From the NCBI RefSeq assembly GCF_000972865.1, contig NZ_CP011144.1:2798771-2862770 (forward strand): DNA of 64,000 nucleotides, given 5' to 3'. This DNA comes from Pseudoxanthomonas suwonensis (GTDB lineage: Bacteria > Pseudomonadota > Gammaproteobacteria > Xanthomonadales > Xanthomonadaceae). Positions 38,185 to 47,093 of this stretch are shown here, piece by piece (the stretch's first letter is position 1; each line of letters opens with the position of its first letter). The position numbers were made by a program, and so were the translations under genes. The notes under the pieces are model-generated. The model was not told the DNA's origin, ran no database searches, and saw only the letters and a program-made list of their open reading frames with translations.

Positions 38185-39886
38185 CCGGCGGCACCGCCAA
38201 CTCGCGCCCCGCATAGCGGAACGCCGGAGTCGCCATCACCATCTCGGCCAGCGAGTAGGCCAGTTCGCGCTCGGCCATCACCGCGCCGTCGGCGCCGTGG
38301 GCGAGCAGGTGGCGCACCTCGGCGTCGCTGTGCGCGCGGGCCAGCACCGGCAGCGCCGGGTTGAGCACGCGCAGCTTGGCGATCGCCTCGCCGGCCTCCA
38401 GCGGCTGCGGGATCGCCAGGATCGCGATGCTGGCCGTCTCCGGGTGCGCCTCGGCCAGCACCCGGTCGGCCGCGGCGTTGCCGCGGATGCCGGGGAAGCC
38501 GGCGGCGTGCGCGCGCTCGATGTGGTCCTTGTCGTTGTCGATCACCAGCACGTTGACCCCGCGCTCGCGCAGCACCCCGGCCAGCTCGCTGCCGACCCGG
38601 CCGTAGCCGATGACGATGGCGTGGTTGTCCGGCACCAGCACCGGGCCCGGCGGCGGTTCCGGCGGCGCCGGCGCCGCCGCCTGCGCCTGCTGGCGCGCCT
38701 GGCGGCGGTCGAGCCAGGCGAACAGCAGCGGGTTGGCGATGATCGACAGCAGCGCGCCGGCCAGGATCAGGTCGCGCCCGGCCGGCGGCAGGATCTGCAG
38801 CGCCACGCCCAGCCCGGCCAGGATGAAGGAGAACTCGCCGATCTGCGCCAGGCTCACCGAGATGGTCAGCGCGGTGTCGGTCGGGTGGCGGAACGCGCGC
38901 ACGATCCAGTAGGCCGCCACCGACTTGCCGACCAGGATGATCGCCAGGGTGGCCAGCACCTGCCAGGGCTGCTGGATCAGGATGCGCGGGTCGAACAGCA
39001 TGCCGACCGAGACGAAGAACAGCACCGCGAACGCGTCGCGCAGCGGCAGCGAGTCGTTGGCGGCCTTGTGGCTGAGCTCGGACTCGTTGAGCAGCATGCC
39101 GGCGAAGAACGCGCCCAGCGCGAACGACACGCCGAACAGCATCGCCGAGCCGAACGCCACGCCCAGCGCGATCGCCAGCACCGACAGGGTGAACAGCTCG
39201 CGCGAGCCGGTCCCGGCGACCTTCTCCAGGGTCCACGGGATCACCCGGCGGCCGACCACCAGCATCACCGCCACGAACAGGCTGACCTTGAGCAGGGTCC
39301 AGCCCAGTTCGGCCAGGATCGCGCCGACGCCGGTATCGGCCGGGCGCGCGCCGCCTTCGGCCAGCATCCCGCCCAGCGCCGGCAGCAGCACCAGCGCCAG
39401 CACCATCACCAGGTCCTCGACGATCAGCCAGCCCACCGCGATGCGGCCGCGCTGGGTGTCGATCAGGCGCCGTTCCTCCATCGCCCGCAGCAGCACCACG
39501 GTACTGGCCACCGACAGCGCCAGGCCGAACACGAAGCCGTGCAGCGCCGGCCAGCCCATCGCCCAGGCCAGGCTCATGCCCAGCAGCGTGGCCACCGCGA
39601 TCTGCACCACCGCGCCGGGGATGGCGATCCACTTCACCTCCAGCAGGTCGTCCAGCGAGAAGTGCAGGCCGACGCCGAACATCAGCAGCATCACGCCGAT
39701 CTCGGACAGCTGGTTGGCGATCTCCTGGTCGGCGACGAAGCCGGGGGTGAACGGGCCGACCGCCACGCCGGCCAGCAGGTAGCCCACCAGCGGCGACAGG
39801 CGCAGCTTGTTGGCGATCGCGCCCAGCACGAAGGCCAGGCCGAAGCCAACCGCGACGATGTCGATCAGGCTGGTGTCGTGGGGCAT
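38180..39886 (-). CDS. ybaL: YbaL/KefB-family monovalent cation:proton antiporter
   Basis: The 568-residue inner-membrane protein has a Na+/H+-exchanger domain (about 10-400, some 12 membrane segments) with LRLSPLVGYLLAGVAVGPFT, MLLMFGVGLHFS and SVSFALGAFFAG-type motifs closely like E. coli YbaL, then a Rossmann TrkA-N domain (about 420-545, HAIVIGYGRVGSELAG) that binds nucleotide and gates the transporter. It probably exports K+ or Na+ in exchange for protons. ATG 39886 starts the conserved N terminus; the upstream frame lacks family sequence. The TAG stop lies in a repeat head. Confidence 0.93.
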   Translation of the reverse strand: MPHDTSLIDIVAVGFGLAFVLGAIANKLRLSPLVGYLLAGVAVGPFTPGFVADQEIANQLSEIGVMLLMFGVGLHFSLDDLLEVKWIAIPGAVVQIAVATLLGMSLAWAMGWPALHGFVFGLALSVASTVVLLRAMEERRLIDTQRGRIAVGWLIVEDLVMVLALVLLPALGGMLAEGGARPADTGVGAILAELGWTLLKVSLFVAVMLVVGRRVIPWTLEKVAGTGSRELFTLSVLAIALGVAFGSAMLFGVSFALGAFFAGMLLNESELSHKAANDSLPLRDAFAVLFFVSVGMLFDPRILIQQPWQVLATLAIILVGKSVAAYWIVRAFRHPTDTALTISVSLAQIGEFSFILAGLGVALQILPPAGRDLILAGALLSIIANPLLFAWLDRRQARQQAQAAAPAPPEPPPGPVLVPDNHAIVIGYGRVGSELAGVLRERGVNVLVIDNDKDHIERAHAAGFPGIRGNAAADRVLAEAHPETASIAILAIPQPLEAGEAIAKLRVLNPALPVLARAHSDAEVRHLLAHGADGAVMAERELAYSLAEMVMATPAFRYAGRELAVPPV

Positions 39887-40020
39887 CGGGGCGGCGGTGG
39901 CGGGGGAACCGCCAGTTTCACCGACACGGTGCGTTTTCGGCAAACGGGCCGCGGCGGTGCGATGCGCCATCCGCGCGCGCGATGGCGCGGGGTCCCGTGG
40001 CAGCCTCGCTCCGTCTCTCC

Positions 40021-40452
40021 TGCAGGAGCCCAGCTTGCTGGCGACACGGGCGTCGGGAATACGGGGCGTCGCCTGGGCCGACGGCGCCGGGTCGCCGGCT
40101 GAACCCGGCTCCTACAACAGCCGCAGCGCGGCCGCTCTCCTGTAGGAGCTGACTTCAGTCGGCGACACGGGCGTCTGGACCACGAGGGCGTCGCCTGGGC
40201 CAGCGGCGTCGGGTCGCCGGCTGAACCCGGCTCCTACAACAGCCACGGCGCGGCCGCTCTCCTGTAGGAGCTGACTTCAGTCGGCGACAGGGGCGTCGGG
40301 ACCACGAGGGCGTCGCCTGGGCCGACGGCGTCGGGTCGCCGGCTGAACCCGGCTCCTACAACAGCCGCAGCGCGGCCGCTCTCCTGTAGGAGCTGACTTC
40401 AGTCGGCGACACGGGCGTCGGGACCACGAGGGTGTCGCCTGTGCCGCCGCCG
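40021..40452 (-). repeat. REP-pair array between ybaL and the TonB-dependent receptor
   Basis: Heads begin at 40021 (TGCAGGAGCCCAGCTTGCTG variant), 40141, 40263 and 40385. The last unit is cut off after its core just before the stop codon of the receptor gene at 40453, so the receptor-proximal palindrome arm is missing. The common spacer is present. The 566-base gap has no gene. Confidence 0.88.
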
Positions 40453-42855
40453 TCACCAGCGGTAGTCGGCCCGCAGGTAGACGTAGGCGCCGTTGAAGCC
40501 GAACGGGTTCTGGGTCGGGAACGGCAACTGGCCGGCGTTGGAGTTGGCGAAGATCAGCTCGTCCGGGTACTCGTTGAGCACGTTGTCGCCGCCCAGGGTG
40601 AACTCCCAGCTGCCGGTCCTGAAGCTCGCCGACAGGTCGAGCAGCCACTTCGGATCGAAGGTCTGGTCGAGCGCGGGGTTGGCGTTGCGGATCGTGAACT
40701 CGCCGTAGCGCGAGGTGGTCGCGCTCAGGCGCCAGGCGTCGTTCTCCCAAGCGCCGCTGAGCAGGAACTTGTCGCGCGGGTAGCCGACCTCGAAGCGGCC
40801 CAGCTCGACCCGCCCGAAGCGCAGCGCGGTCGGGTCGATCGCCTCCAGTGCCGGCGGGTTCGGCGCGACCCGGTCGATCTCGGTCTTGTTGTAGTTGTAG
40901 CCCAGGGTGAAGTCGAGCTTGCTGGCGGCCAGCTGCCAGGTATAGGTGCCGACCAGGTCCACGCCGCGGGTGGTGGTGTCCAGCGCGTTGGTGAAGTAGC
41001 GGCCGCCGGCCACGTCCGGGAAGCCGTTGTTGTTGAGCCAGGTCCGCACCGCGGTGCTGGTCAGGTTCTCCGACAGGGTGATCCGGTCCTTGACCTTGAT
41101 GTGGTAGCCGTCGATGGTCACGTACAGGTTCTCGACCGGGGTCAGCACCAGGCCCAGCGAGAAGTTCTCGGAGGTCTCGGCCTTCAGCGGCTCGGCGCCC
41201 AGGGCGATGCCGGCCGGGTTGGTCACCCGGAAGGTGACCAGGTCGAACGGGATGCCGCCGATGAAGTTGGTCGAGGTGGTCTGGTAGTACTGCTGCTGCA
41301 GCGAGGGCGCGTGGAAGCCGGTGGAAGCGGTGGCGCGCAGCGCGACCGCGTCGCTGAAGGCGTAGCGCGCGCTGAGCTTGCCGGTGGTCTCGCTGCCGAA
41401 GTCGCTGTAGTCCTCGTAGCGCGCGGCCACGCCCAGGCTCAGCCGCTCGGTGACGTCACCCTCCAGGCCGACGTAGTAGGAGAGCGAATGGCGGTCGAAG
41501 CTGCCGCTGTCGGACGGGCGGAAGCCGGGGAACACCTGCGCGCCGGAGGGGGCCGGGGCGCCGTCGGGCAGCAGCACGCCGCCGTTGATCCAGGAGCCGG
41601 GCTCGCCGGGGCTGATGGTGTACTCCTCGCCACGCCATTCCGCGCCGTAGGACAGGGTGACCGGGTAGGCCAGGCCCCAGTCCAGCGCCTTGTTGAAGTC
41701 CAGGTTGAGCACGTGCTGGACCAGCTCGAGCTGGCCGGCGTAGAACGCGGTGGGCGAGGTCGGGCCGAGGCTGCGGTTGAGCGTGTTGCGGATGTCGAAG
41801 GCCAGCTCGCTGGAGCCGTAGGTGTAGCTGAAGTCGACGTCGGTCTCGCCGGCGGTGGTGGCGTGGAAACCGGCGGTGACGCTGATGTCGTCGGCGGTGT
41901 TGAAGATCTGCGGCAGGAAGCCGTCCGGATAGATCGCCGGGATGTTGCGGCTGTCGCCGCCCGGGCGGAAGAAGCCGTTGGAGAGCGTCTCGCGCTTGGT
42001 GTACACGCCGAAGGAATAGAAGCTCAGGTAGTCCTCGACCGGGTATTCGGCGTTGTAGGCCAGCGAGTGGTTGTCGATCTCCGGGTCGCCCAGGCGCTGC
42101 ACCACCCGGCCCAGCGGCGGGCTGGTCGCACTGGGCGTGCCGATGTAGGGGCGGGCGCGGTCGCTCTGGTCCTGGTGGCCGGTCTGCGCTGCCAGGTGCA
42201 GGCTGCCTTCGGCGCCGAGCCTGAGCCCGACATCGCCCTGCAGCTGGTACTGGGCGCCGTCGCCGGCGCTGAACTGGCCGTAGTTGGCGCTGAGCCGGCC
42301 GCCGCTGTCGGCGCCCTTGAGCACGATGTTGACCACGCCGGCGATGGCGTCGGAGCCGTACTGTGCCGAGGCGCCATCGCGCAGCACTTCCACCCGCTCG
42401 ATCGCCGCGACCGGGATCGAGTTCAGGTCCACCGGCGAGGAGCTGCGGCCCTGGCTGCCGTTGACGTTGACCAGGGCGCCGGGGTGGTAGCGCTTGCCGT
42501 TGACCAGCACCAGGGTGTGGTCCGGGGCCAGGCCGCGCAGCTGCGCCGGGCGCGCCGCGTCGGTGCCGTCGTTGATCGCCGGGCGCGGGAAGTTCAGCGA
42601 GGGGATCGCCCGCGCCAGCGCCGTCGCCAGCTCGGTGGTGCCGGTGGCCTGCAGCGCCTCGCCGGTGATGATGTCGATCGGCGAGGCCGATTCGGCCACG
42701 GTCCGGTCGGTGACCCGGGTGCCGGTGACGATCACCGTATCGAGCACCGTGGCGGTCGGGGTGGGCGGGACGGTCTGCGCCTGGGCGGGCGCGGCCAGGG
42801 TGGCGGTCAGTGCGGCGGAAACGGCGACGGCGAGCAGGTGGGGCTTGGCGATCAT
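40453..42855 (-). CDS. TonB-dependent outer-membrane receptor
   Basis: The 800-residue protein has a signal peptide ending AQAQ, a TonB-box-like TVIVTGTR segment near residue 40, a plug domain (about 50-170; LRGLAPDHTLVLVNGKRYHP and ERVEVLRDGASAQYGSDAIAG) and a 22-strand barrel ending in the aromatic RADYRW. It imports a substrate across the outer membrane using TonB energy. It is of the Xanthomonadaceae type with long plug; the ligand (siderophore, sugar or peptide) cannot be inferred because no transporter or regulator is adjacent. It is divergent from yheS. Confidence 0.93.
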   Translation of the reverse strand: MIAKPHLLAVAVSAALTATLAAPAQAQTVPPTPTATVLDTVIVTGTRVTDRTVAESASPIDIITGEALQATGTTELATALARAIPSLNFPRPAINDGTDAARPAQLRGLAPDHTLVLVNGKRYHPGALVNVNGSQGRSSSPVDLNSIPVAAIERVEVLRDGASAQYGSDAIAGVVNIVLKGADSGGRLSANYGQFSAGDGAQYQLQGDVGLRLGAEGSLHLAAQTGHQDQSDRARPYIGTPSATSPPLGRVVQRLGDPEIDNHSLAYNAEYPVEDYLSFYSFGVYTKRETLSNGFFRPGGDSRNIPAIYPDGFLPQIFNTADDISVTAGFHATTAGETDVDFSYTYGSSELAFDIRNTLNRSLGPTSPTAFYAGQLELVQHVLNLDFNKALDWGLAYPVTLSYGAEWRGEEYTISPGEPGSWINGGVLLPDGAPAPSGAQVFPGFRPSDSGSFDRHSLSYYVGLEGDVTERLSLGVAARYEDYSDFGSETTGKLSARYAFSDAVALRATASTGFHAPSLQQQYYQTTSTNFIGGIPFDLVTFRVTNPAGIALGAEPLKAETSENFSLGLVLTPVENLYVTIDGYHIKVKDRITLSENLTSTAVRTWLNNNGFPDVAGGRYFTNALDTTTRGVDLVGTYTWQLAASKLDFTLGYNYNKTEIDRVAPNPPALEAIDPTALRFGRVELGRFEVGYPRDKFLLSGAWENDAWRLSATTSRYGEFTIRNANPALDQTFDPKWLLDLSASFRTGSWEFTLGGDNVLNEYPDELIFANSNAGQLPFPTQNPFGFNGAYVYLRADYRW

Positions 42856-42922
42856 GGAGCGACTCCTGGGTGGACGGGGGTCGGCATCGGGCCGGGCATA
42901 GGTGGGTGTTGCGTCGCAGCAA

Positions 42923-42941
42923 CCCCGGGGATACCCCGGGG
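42923..42941. promoter_or_regulatory. 8-bp hairpin upstream of the TonB-dependent receptor
   Basis: CCCCGGGG, loop ATA, CCCCGGGG. It lies 68-86 bases upstream of the receptor start in the divergent gap to yheS, probably within the receptor's 5' untranslated leader. A regulatory role is inference. Confidence 0.35.
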
Positions 42942-43005
42942 ACGGTCATTTGTCAAATTTCCGTTAGGAATCGTGCGACGGGCAGTGTCAAGTATTCGTT
43001 AACAG

Positions 43006-43011
43006 TAGAAT
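43006..43011 (+). promoter_or_regulatory. candidate -10 element of yheS
   Basis: TAGAAT in an AT-richer stretch 57 bases before the yheS start. No well-spaced -35 was found. Confidence 0.3.
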
Positions 43012-43067
43012 GGCGTCGCAGCATGCATCGGCATCTGCTGATAACCGCTCCTTCTGTGTCCTTCCCC

Positions 43068-44945
43068 ATGATTTCCCTGCGTAATTTCGCCCTGCGCCGC
43101 GGCGAGCGGCTGCTGCTGTCCAATGTCGACCTGGCCCTGCACGCCGGCTACCGGGTGGGCGTGGTCGGCCGCAACGGCACCGGCAAGTCCAGCCTGTTCG
43201 CCGCCATCCGCGGTGAACTGGAGGCTGACAAGGGCGATGTCGACCTGCCCGGCAGGGTGCGGATCGCCTCGGTCGCGCAGGAAACCCCCTCGTTGCCGGA
43301 CCCGGCCCTGGACTTCGTGCTCGGCGGCGACGAGGCGATCGCCACGGTGCTGCGCGAGGAAGCGGCGGCCAACGCGCGCGAGGACTGGGAGGCGGTGGCC
43401 GCGGCCCACCAGCAGCTGGCCGAGCTCAACGGCTACGACGCCGAGGCCCGCGCCGGGCGCCTGCTGCACGGCCTGGGCTTCCCGGCCGAGACCCACTCGC
43501 GGCCGGTGTCGTCGTTCTCCGGCGGCTGGCGCGTGCGCCTGAACCTGGCCCGCGCGCTGATGATGCCCTCGGACCTGCTGCTGCTGGACGAGCCGACCAA
43601 CCACCTGGACCTGGACGCGGTCTACTGGCTGGAGCAGTGGCTGCTCAAGTACCCCGGCACGCTGCTGCTGATCTCGCACGACCGCGAGTTCCTGGACAAC
43701 GTCGCCACCCACACCCTGCACCTGCATGGCGGCAACGCGAAGCTGTATGTGGGCGGCTACACCGACTTCGAGCGCCAGCGCGCCGAGCAGCTGCGCCAGC
43801 AGCAGATCGCGCACGAGAAGGAGCAGGCCGAGCGCGCCCACCTGCAGAGCTTCATCGACCGCTTCAAGGCCAAGGCGTCCAAGGCCAAGCAGGCGCAGTC
43901 GCGGATGAAGCGGCTGGCCAAGCTGTCGGGCACCGAGGCGGTGCGCGCCGAGCGCGAGTTCCGGATCGAGTTCGCGCCGCCGCAGCGGCTGCCGCATTCG
44001 CTGATCCGGCTCAACCACGTCGAGGCCGGCTACGGCCAGGACGCGGTGATCCTGCATGAGGTCGGTTTCGGCCTGGAGGCCGGCGACCGCATCGGCCTGC
44101 TCGGTCCCAACGGCGCCGGCAAGACCACCCTGGTGCGGACCCTGGTCGGCGATCTGCCGGTGCTGGCCGGCGAGCGCAGTGCGCACCCGGACCTGCGCAT
44201 CGGCTACTTCGCCCAGCACACGGTCGAATCGCTGCACGAGGGCCAGTCGCCGATCGACCATTTCCGCGAACTGTCGCCGGATTCGCCCACCCAGGCGTTC
44301 CGCGACTTCCTCGGCAAGTGGAACTTCCCGGGCGACCGCGCCTTCGAGATCGTCGACGGCTTCTCCGGCGGCGAGCGCGCGCGCCTGGCACTGGCGCTGA
44401 TCGCCTGGCAGCAGCCCAACGTGCTGCTGCTGGACGAGCCGACCAACCACCTGGACCTGGAGATGCGCGAGGCGCTGGCCGAGGCGCTGGCCGACTTCGA
44501 CGGCGCGATCGTGATGGTCAGCCACGACCGCCACCTGATCGGCCTGGTCTGCGACAGCTTCTGGCGCGTGGCCGATGGCGCGGTCGAGCCGTTCGACGGC
44601 GACCTGGACCAGTACGCGGCCTGGCTGCGCAGCCGTCCGGCCGCGCAGGGGACGAAGCAGCGCATGGCCGAGGCGGCGCCGACGCCGGTGGCCGCGGCGG
44701 TGGCTGAGCCCGCGAAGCCGGCCACAGCGAGAAAGCCCGTCAACCCGATGAAACTGGTCGCGGCCGAGAAGCGGGTGGCCGAGCTGGAAGCCGAGGTCGC
44801 CGAACTGGACCGCCGGTTGGCCGACTCCGGGCACGTGGCCGATCCCGGTCGCCTGGCCACGCTAGGCCGCGAGCGCGAGGCCGCCGCGCAGCGCCTGGAA
44901 CAGGCCGAACAGGCCTGGCTGGGGCTGCTGGAGGAGGCGGACTGA
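43068..44945 (+). CDS. yheS: ABC-F ATPase YheS
   Basis: The 625-residue soluble protein has two ABC ATPase domains: Walker A GRNGTGKSS (about residue 35) and GPNGAGKTT (about 350), signatures FSGGW and FSGGE, and LLLLDEPTNHLDLD twice. The inter-domain linker is rich in Lys/Gln/Arg (KAKASKAKQAQSRMK), as in ribosome-binding ABC-F proteins, and an Ala/Pro-rich tail with a terminal coiled coil follows. Sequence and length match E. coli YheS, which acts on the ribosome in translation rather than in transport. ATG 43068 begins the conserved N terminus. Confidence 0.94.
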   Translation: MISLRNFALRRGERLLLSNVDLALHAGYRVGVVGRNGTGKSSLFAAIRGELEADKGDVDLPGRVRIASVAQETPSLPDPALDFVLGGDEAIATVLREEAAANAREDWEAVAAAHQQLAELNGYDAEARAGRLLHGLGFPAETHSRPVSSFSGGWRVRLNLARALMMPSDLLLLDEPTNHLDLDAVYWLEQWLLKYPGTLLLISHDREFLDNVATHTLHLHGGNAKLYVGGYTDFERQRAEQLRQQQIAHEKEQAERAHLQSFIDRFKAKASKAKQAQSRMKRLAKLSGTEAVRAEREFRIEFAPPQRLPHSLIRLNHVEAGYGQDAVILHEVGFGLEAGDRIGLLGPNGAGKTTLVRTLVGDLPVLAGERSAHPDLRIGYFAQHTVESLHEGQSPIDHFRELSPDSPTQAFRDFLGKWNFPGDRAFEIVDGFSGGERARLALALIAWQQPNVLLLDEPTNHLDLEMREALAEALADFDGAIVMVSHDRHLIGLVCDSFWRVADGAVEPFDGDLDQYAAWLRSRPAAQGTKQRMAEAAPTPVAAAVAEPAKPATARKPVNPMKLVAAEKRVAELEAEVAELDRRLADSGHVADPGRLATLGREREAAAQRLEQAEQAWLGLLEEAD

Positions 44946-45028
44946 ACCGTCCGCGCCTTGCCCGCCAACCAAGGCGCCCGCACGCCGCCTGGGCTTGAAT
45001 CGGCGGGCGATGCCCTAAAATTCGCGAC

Positions 45029-45055
45029 GAAGCCCTCGGGCTTCTCGTGTTTTTC
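45029..45055 (+). terminator. rho-independent terminator after yheS
   Basis: GAAGCCC (45029-45035) and GGGCTTC (45038-45044) form a stem closed by a TC turn, followed by TCGTGTTTTT. It is about 84 bases after the yheS stop and the stretch ends in five T. Confidence 0.65.
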
Positions 45056-45056
45056 G

Positions 45057-45080
45057 CTCCCTCCCTTTCGCCGCAGGCGC
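45057..45080. repeat. short repeat shared with the kup-ruvB gap
   Basis: The 24-base string beginning GCTCCCTCCCTTTCGCCGCA occurs here upstream of the FmdB gene and again at 62365-62388 downstream of kup. It appears to be the edge of a further palindromic repeat family related in style to the element inside lhr. Confidence 0.6.
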
Positions 45081-45185
45081 AGGGGAGGGTGGGGAGGAGT
45101 GCTCCTGCGGTTGCTCCTGCCCTGCCTTTGCCTTCATCCGCGGCCGCCGTCGCGGCCCTCCGATTGCCAACGACCCCACCCTGCC

Positions 45186-45536
45186 ATGCCGATCTACGCC
45201 TTCCAGTGCGCCGACTGCGGCCACAGTTTCGACCGCCTGCAGAAGCTCTCCGATGCCGACCCCGAGACCTGCCCGTCGTGCGGGGCGGCCGGCGGCGTCC
45301 GCCGCCAGCTGACCGCGCCGTCGTTCCGCCTGGCCGGCAGCGGCTGGTACGAGACCGACTTCAAGAAGGACGGCGACCGCAAGCGCAACCTGGCCGACGG
45401 CGGCGAGGGCGCGGCCAAGGCTGCTCCGGACGCGGGCGCGACTCCGGCCGCTGCCCCGGCCGCCGCCCCGGCCAAGAGCGAAGCCAAGTCCGAAACCAGT
45501 ACGCCGGCAGCCAAGCCGGCCACGCCCGCGGCCTGA
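45186..45536 (+). CDS. FmdB-family zinc-ribbon protein
   Basis: The 116-residue protein begins MPIYAFQCADCGHSFDRLQK with a second knuckle CPSCG (two CxxC pairs), the FmdB/zinc-ribbon family. It is then followed by a Gly/Tyr stretch and a long Ala/Pro/Lys tail. In Xanthomonadaceae this gene usually lies just upstream of aspS, often with a DUF502 membrane-protein gene between; here about 5 kb of other genes and a repeat array intervene. A TAAAAT box at about 45016 could be its -10. Exact role unknown. Confidence 0.88.
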   Translation: MPIYAFQCADCGHSFDRLQKLSDADPETCPSCGAAGGVRRQLTAPSFRLAGSGWYETDFKKDGDRKRNLADGGEGAAKAAPDAGATPAAAPAAAPAKSEAKSETSTPAAKPATPAA

Positions 45537-45600
45537 AACCGCAGGTCGCGCCGACCGCGGGCGCTTGCCGTCCGCCGCGTGCGGCGGGTACGGTGCAGGC

Positions 45601-46245
45601 ATGACTATCCATGCCCTGCGCCTGATCCCCCTCCTGTTCCTGGCCGCCTGCACGCCCGCCGGCGACCCGGTCCCCGTCACCACCGACCCCGATCCCGCCG
45701 CCGCACCGGCGCCGGCCGATGCCTTCCTGGCCGCCATCGCCGGCCACTGCGGGCAGGCCTACGCCGGGCGCATCCTCGCCAACCGTCCCGCCTCCACCAC
45801 CCCGGACCCGTTCGAGGGCAAGGCGCTGGTCATGCACGTGCGCGGCTGCGATACGCCGGCGGACGAGATCCGCATCCCGTTCCACGTCGGCGACGACCAT
45901 TCGCGCACCTGGGTGCTGACCCGCACCGCTACCGGCCTGCGCCTGAAGCACGACCACCGCCACGAGGACGGCAGTCCCGATGCGGTGACGATGTATGGCG
46001 GCGACACGGCCGCCGCCGGCACCGCGCAGCGCCAGGAATTCCCGGTGGATGCCGAGTCGGTGGCGACGTTCGAGCGCGAGGGGCTGAATGCCTCGGTGGT
46101 CAACACCTGGGCGATGGAGATCGAGCCGGGCCAGCGCTTCCTGTACGAACTGGCGCGCCCGGACGGGCGGCTGTTCCAGGTCGAGTTCGACCTGGCCACG
46201 CCGGTACCGCTGCCGCCGGCGCCGTGGGGCGCGGAAGGCGGCTGA
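45601..46245 (+). CDS. uncharacterised lipoprotein
   Basis: This 214-residue protein begins MTIHALRLIPLLFLAACTPA, a short signal with lipobox LAAC and the lipid-modified cysteine at residue 17, followed by a Pro/Ala/Asp-rich linker. The rest is a soluble domain with two conserved-looking cysteines (GHCGQAY and RGCDTP) and no domain I recognise. The frame is open to 45565, but ATG 45601 starts the signal. It follows the FmdB gene by 64 bases and may share its transcript. Confidence 0.75.
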   Translation: MTIHALRLIPLLFLAACTPAGDPVPVTTDPDPAAAPAPADAFLAAIAGHCGQAYAGRILANRPASTTPDPFEGKALVMHVRGCDTPADEIRIPFHVGDDHSRTWVLTRTATGLRLKHDHRHEDGSPDAVTMYGGDTAAAGTAQRQEFPVDAESVATFEREGLNASVVNTWAMEIEPGQRFLYELARPDGRLFQVEFDLATPVPLPPAPWGAEGG

Positions 46246-46259
46246 GCCGCCTCGCGCTC

Positions 46260-47086
46260 TGTAGGAGCCGGGCTTGCCCGCGACTCGACGCCGTCGGCCC
46301 AGGCGACGCCCCCGTGATCCCGACGCCCGTGTCGCCGACTGAAGTCAGCTCCTACAAGGAGAGCAGGGGCGCCGGGGAGCGCAAGGGTCGCGCGGTTGCT
46401 CCTGTGTAGGAGCCGGGTTCAGCCGGCGACGCGGCGCCGTCGGCCCAGGCGACGCCCTCGTGATTCCGACGCCCGTGTCGCCGACTGAAGTCAGCTCCTA
46501 CAAGGAGAGCAGGGGCGCCGGGGAGCGCCAGGGTTGCGCGGTTGCTCCTGTGTAGGAGCCGGGTTCAGCCGGCGACGCGGCGCTGTCGGCCCAGGCGACG
46601 CCCCCTTGATTCCGACGCCCGTGTCGCCGACTGAAGTCAGCTCCTACAAGGAGAGCAGGGGCGCCGGGGAGCGCGAGGGTTGCGCGGTTGCTCCTGTGTA
46701 GGAGCCGGGTTCAGCCGGCGACGCGACGCTGTTGGCCCAGGCGACACCCTCATGATTTCGACGCTCGTGTCGCCGACTGAAGTCAGCTCCTACAAGGAGA
46801 GCAGAGGCGCCAGGGAGCGCCAGGGTCGCGCGGTTGCTCCTGTGTAGGAGCCGGGTTCAGCCGGCGACGCGACGTCGTCGGCCCAGGCGACGCCCTCGTG
46901 ATTCCGACGCTCGTGTCGCCGACTGAAGTCAGCTCCTACAAGGAGGGCAGGGGCGCCGGGGAGCGCCAGGGTCGCGCGGTTGCTCCTGTGTAGGAGCCGG
47001 GTTCAGCCGGCGACGCGGCGCCGTCGGCCCAGGCGACACCCTCATGATTCTGACGCCCGTGTCGCCGACTGAAGTCAGCTCCTACA
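46260..47086 (+). repeat. tandem REP-pair array, six units, 146-bp period
   Basis: Heads begin at 46260, 46405, 46551, 46697, 46843 and 46989, giving intervals of 145, 146, 146, 146 and 146. Each unit is the same approximately 97-bp paired palindrome seen elsewhere but followed by a different 49-bp spacer (AGGAGAGCAGGGGCGCCGGG…GTTGCTCCTG). The first copy has the GGGCTTGCCCG head. Only scattered substitutions distinguish units, so this is a clean tandem array that could vary in copy number. It fills the 848-base gap between two convergent genes. Confidence 0.93.
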
Positions 47087-47093
47087 AGGGGCG

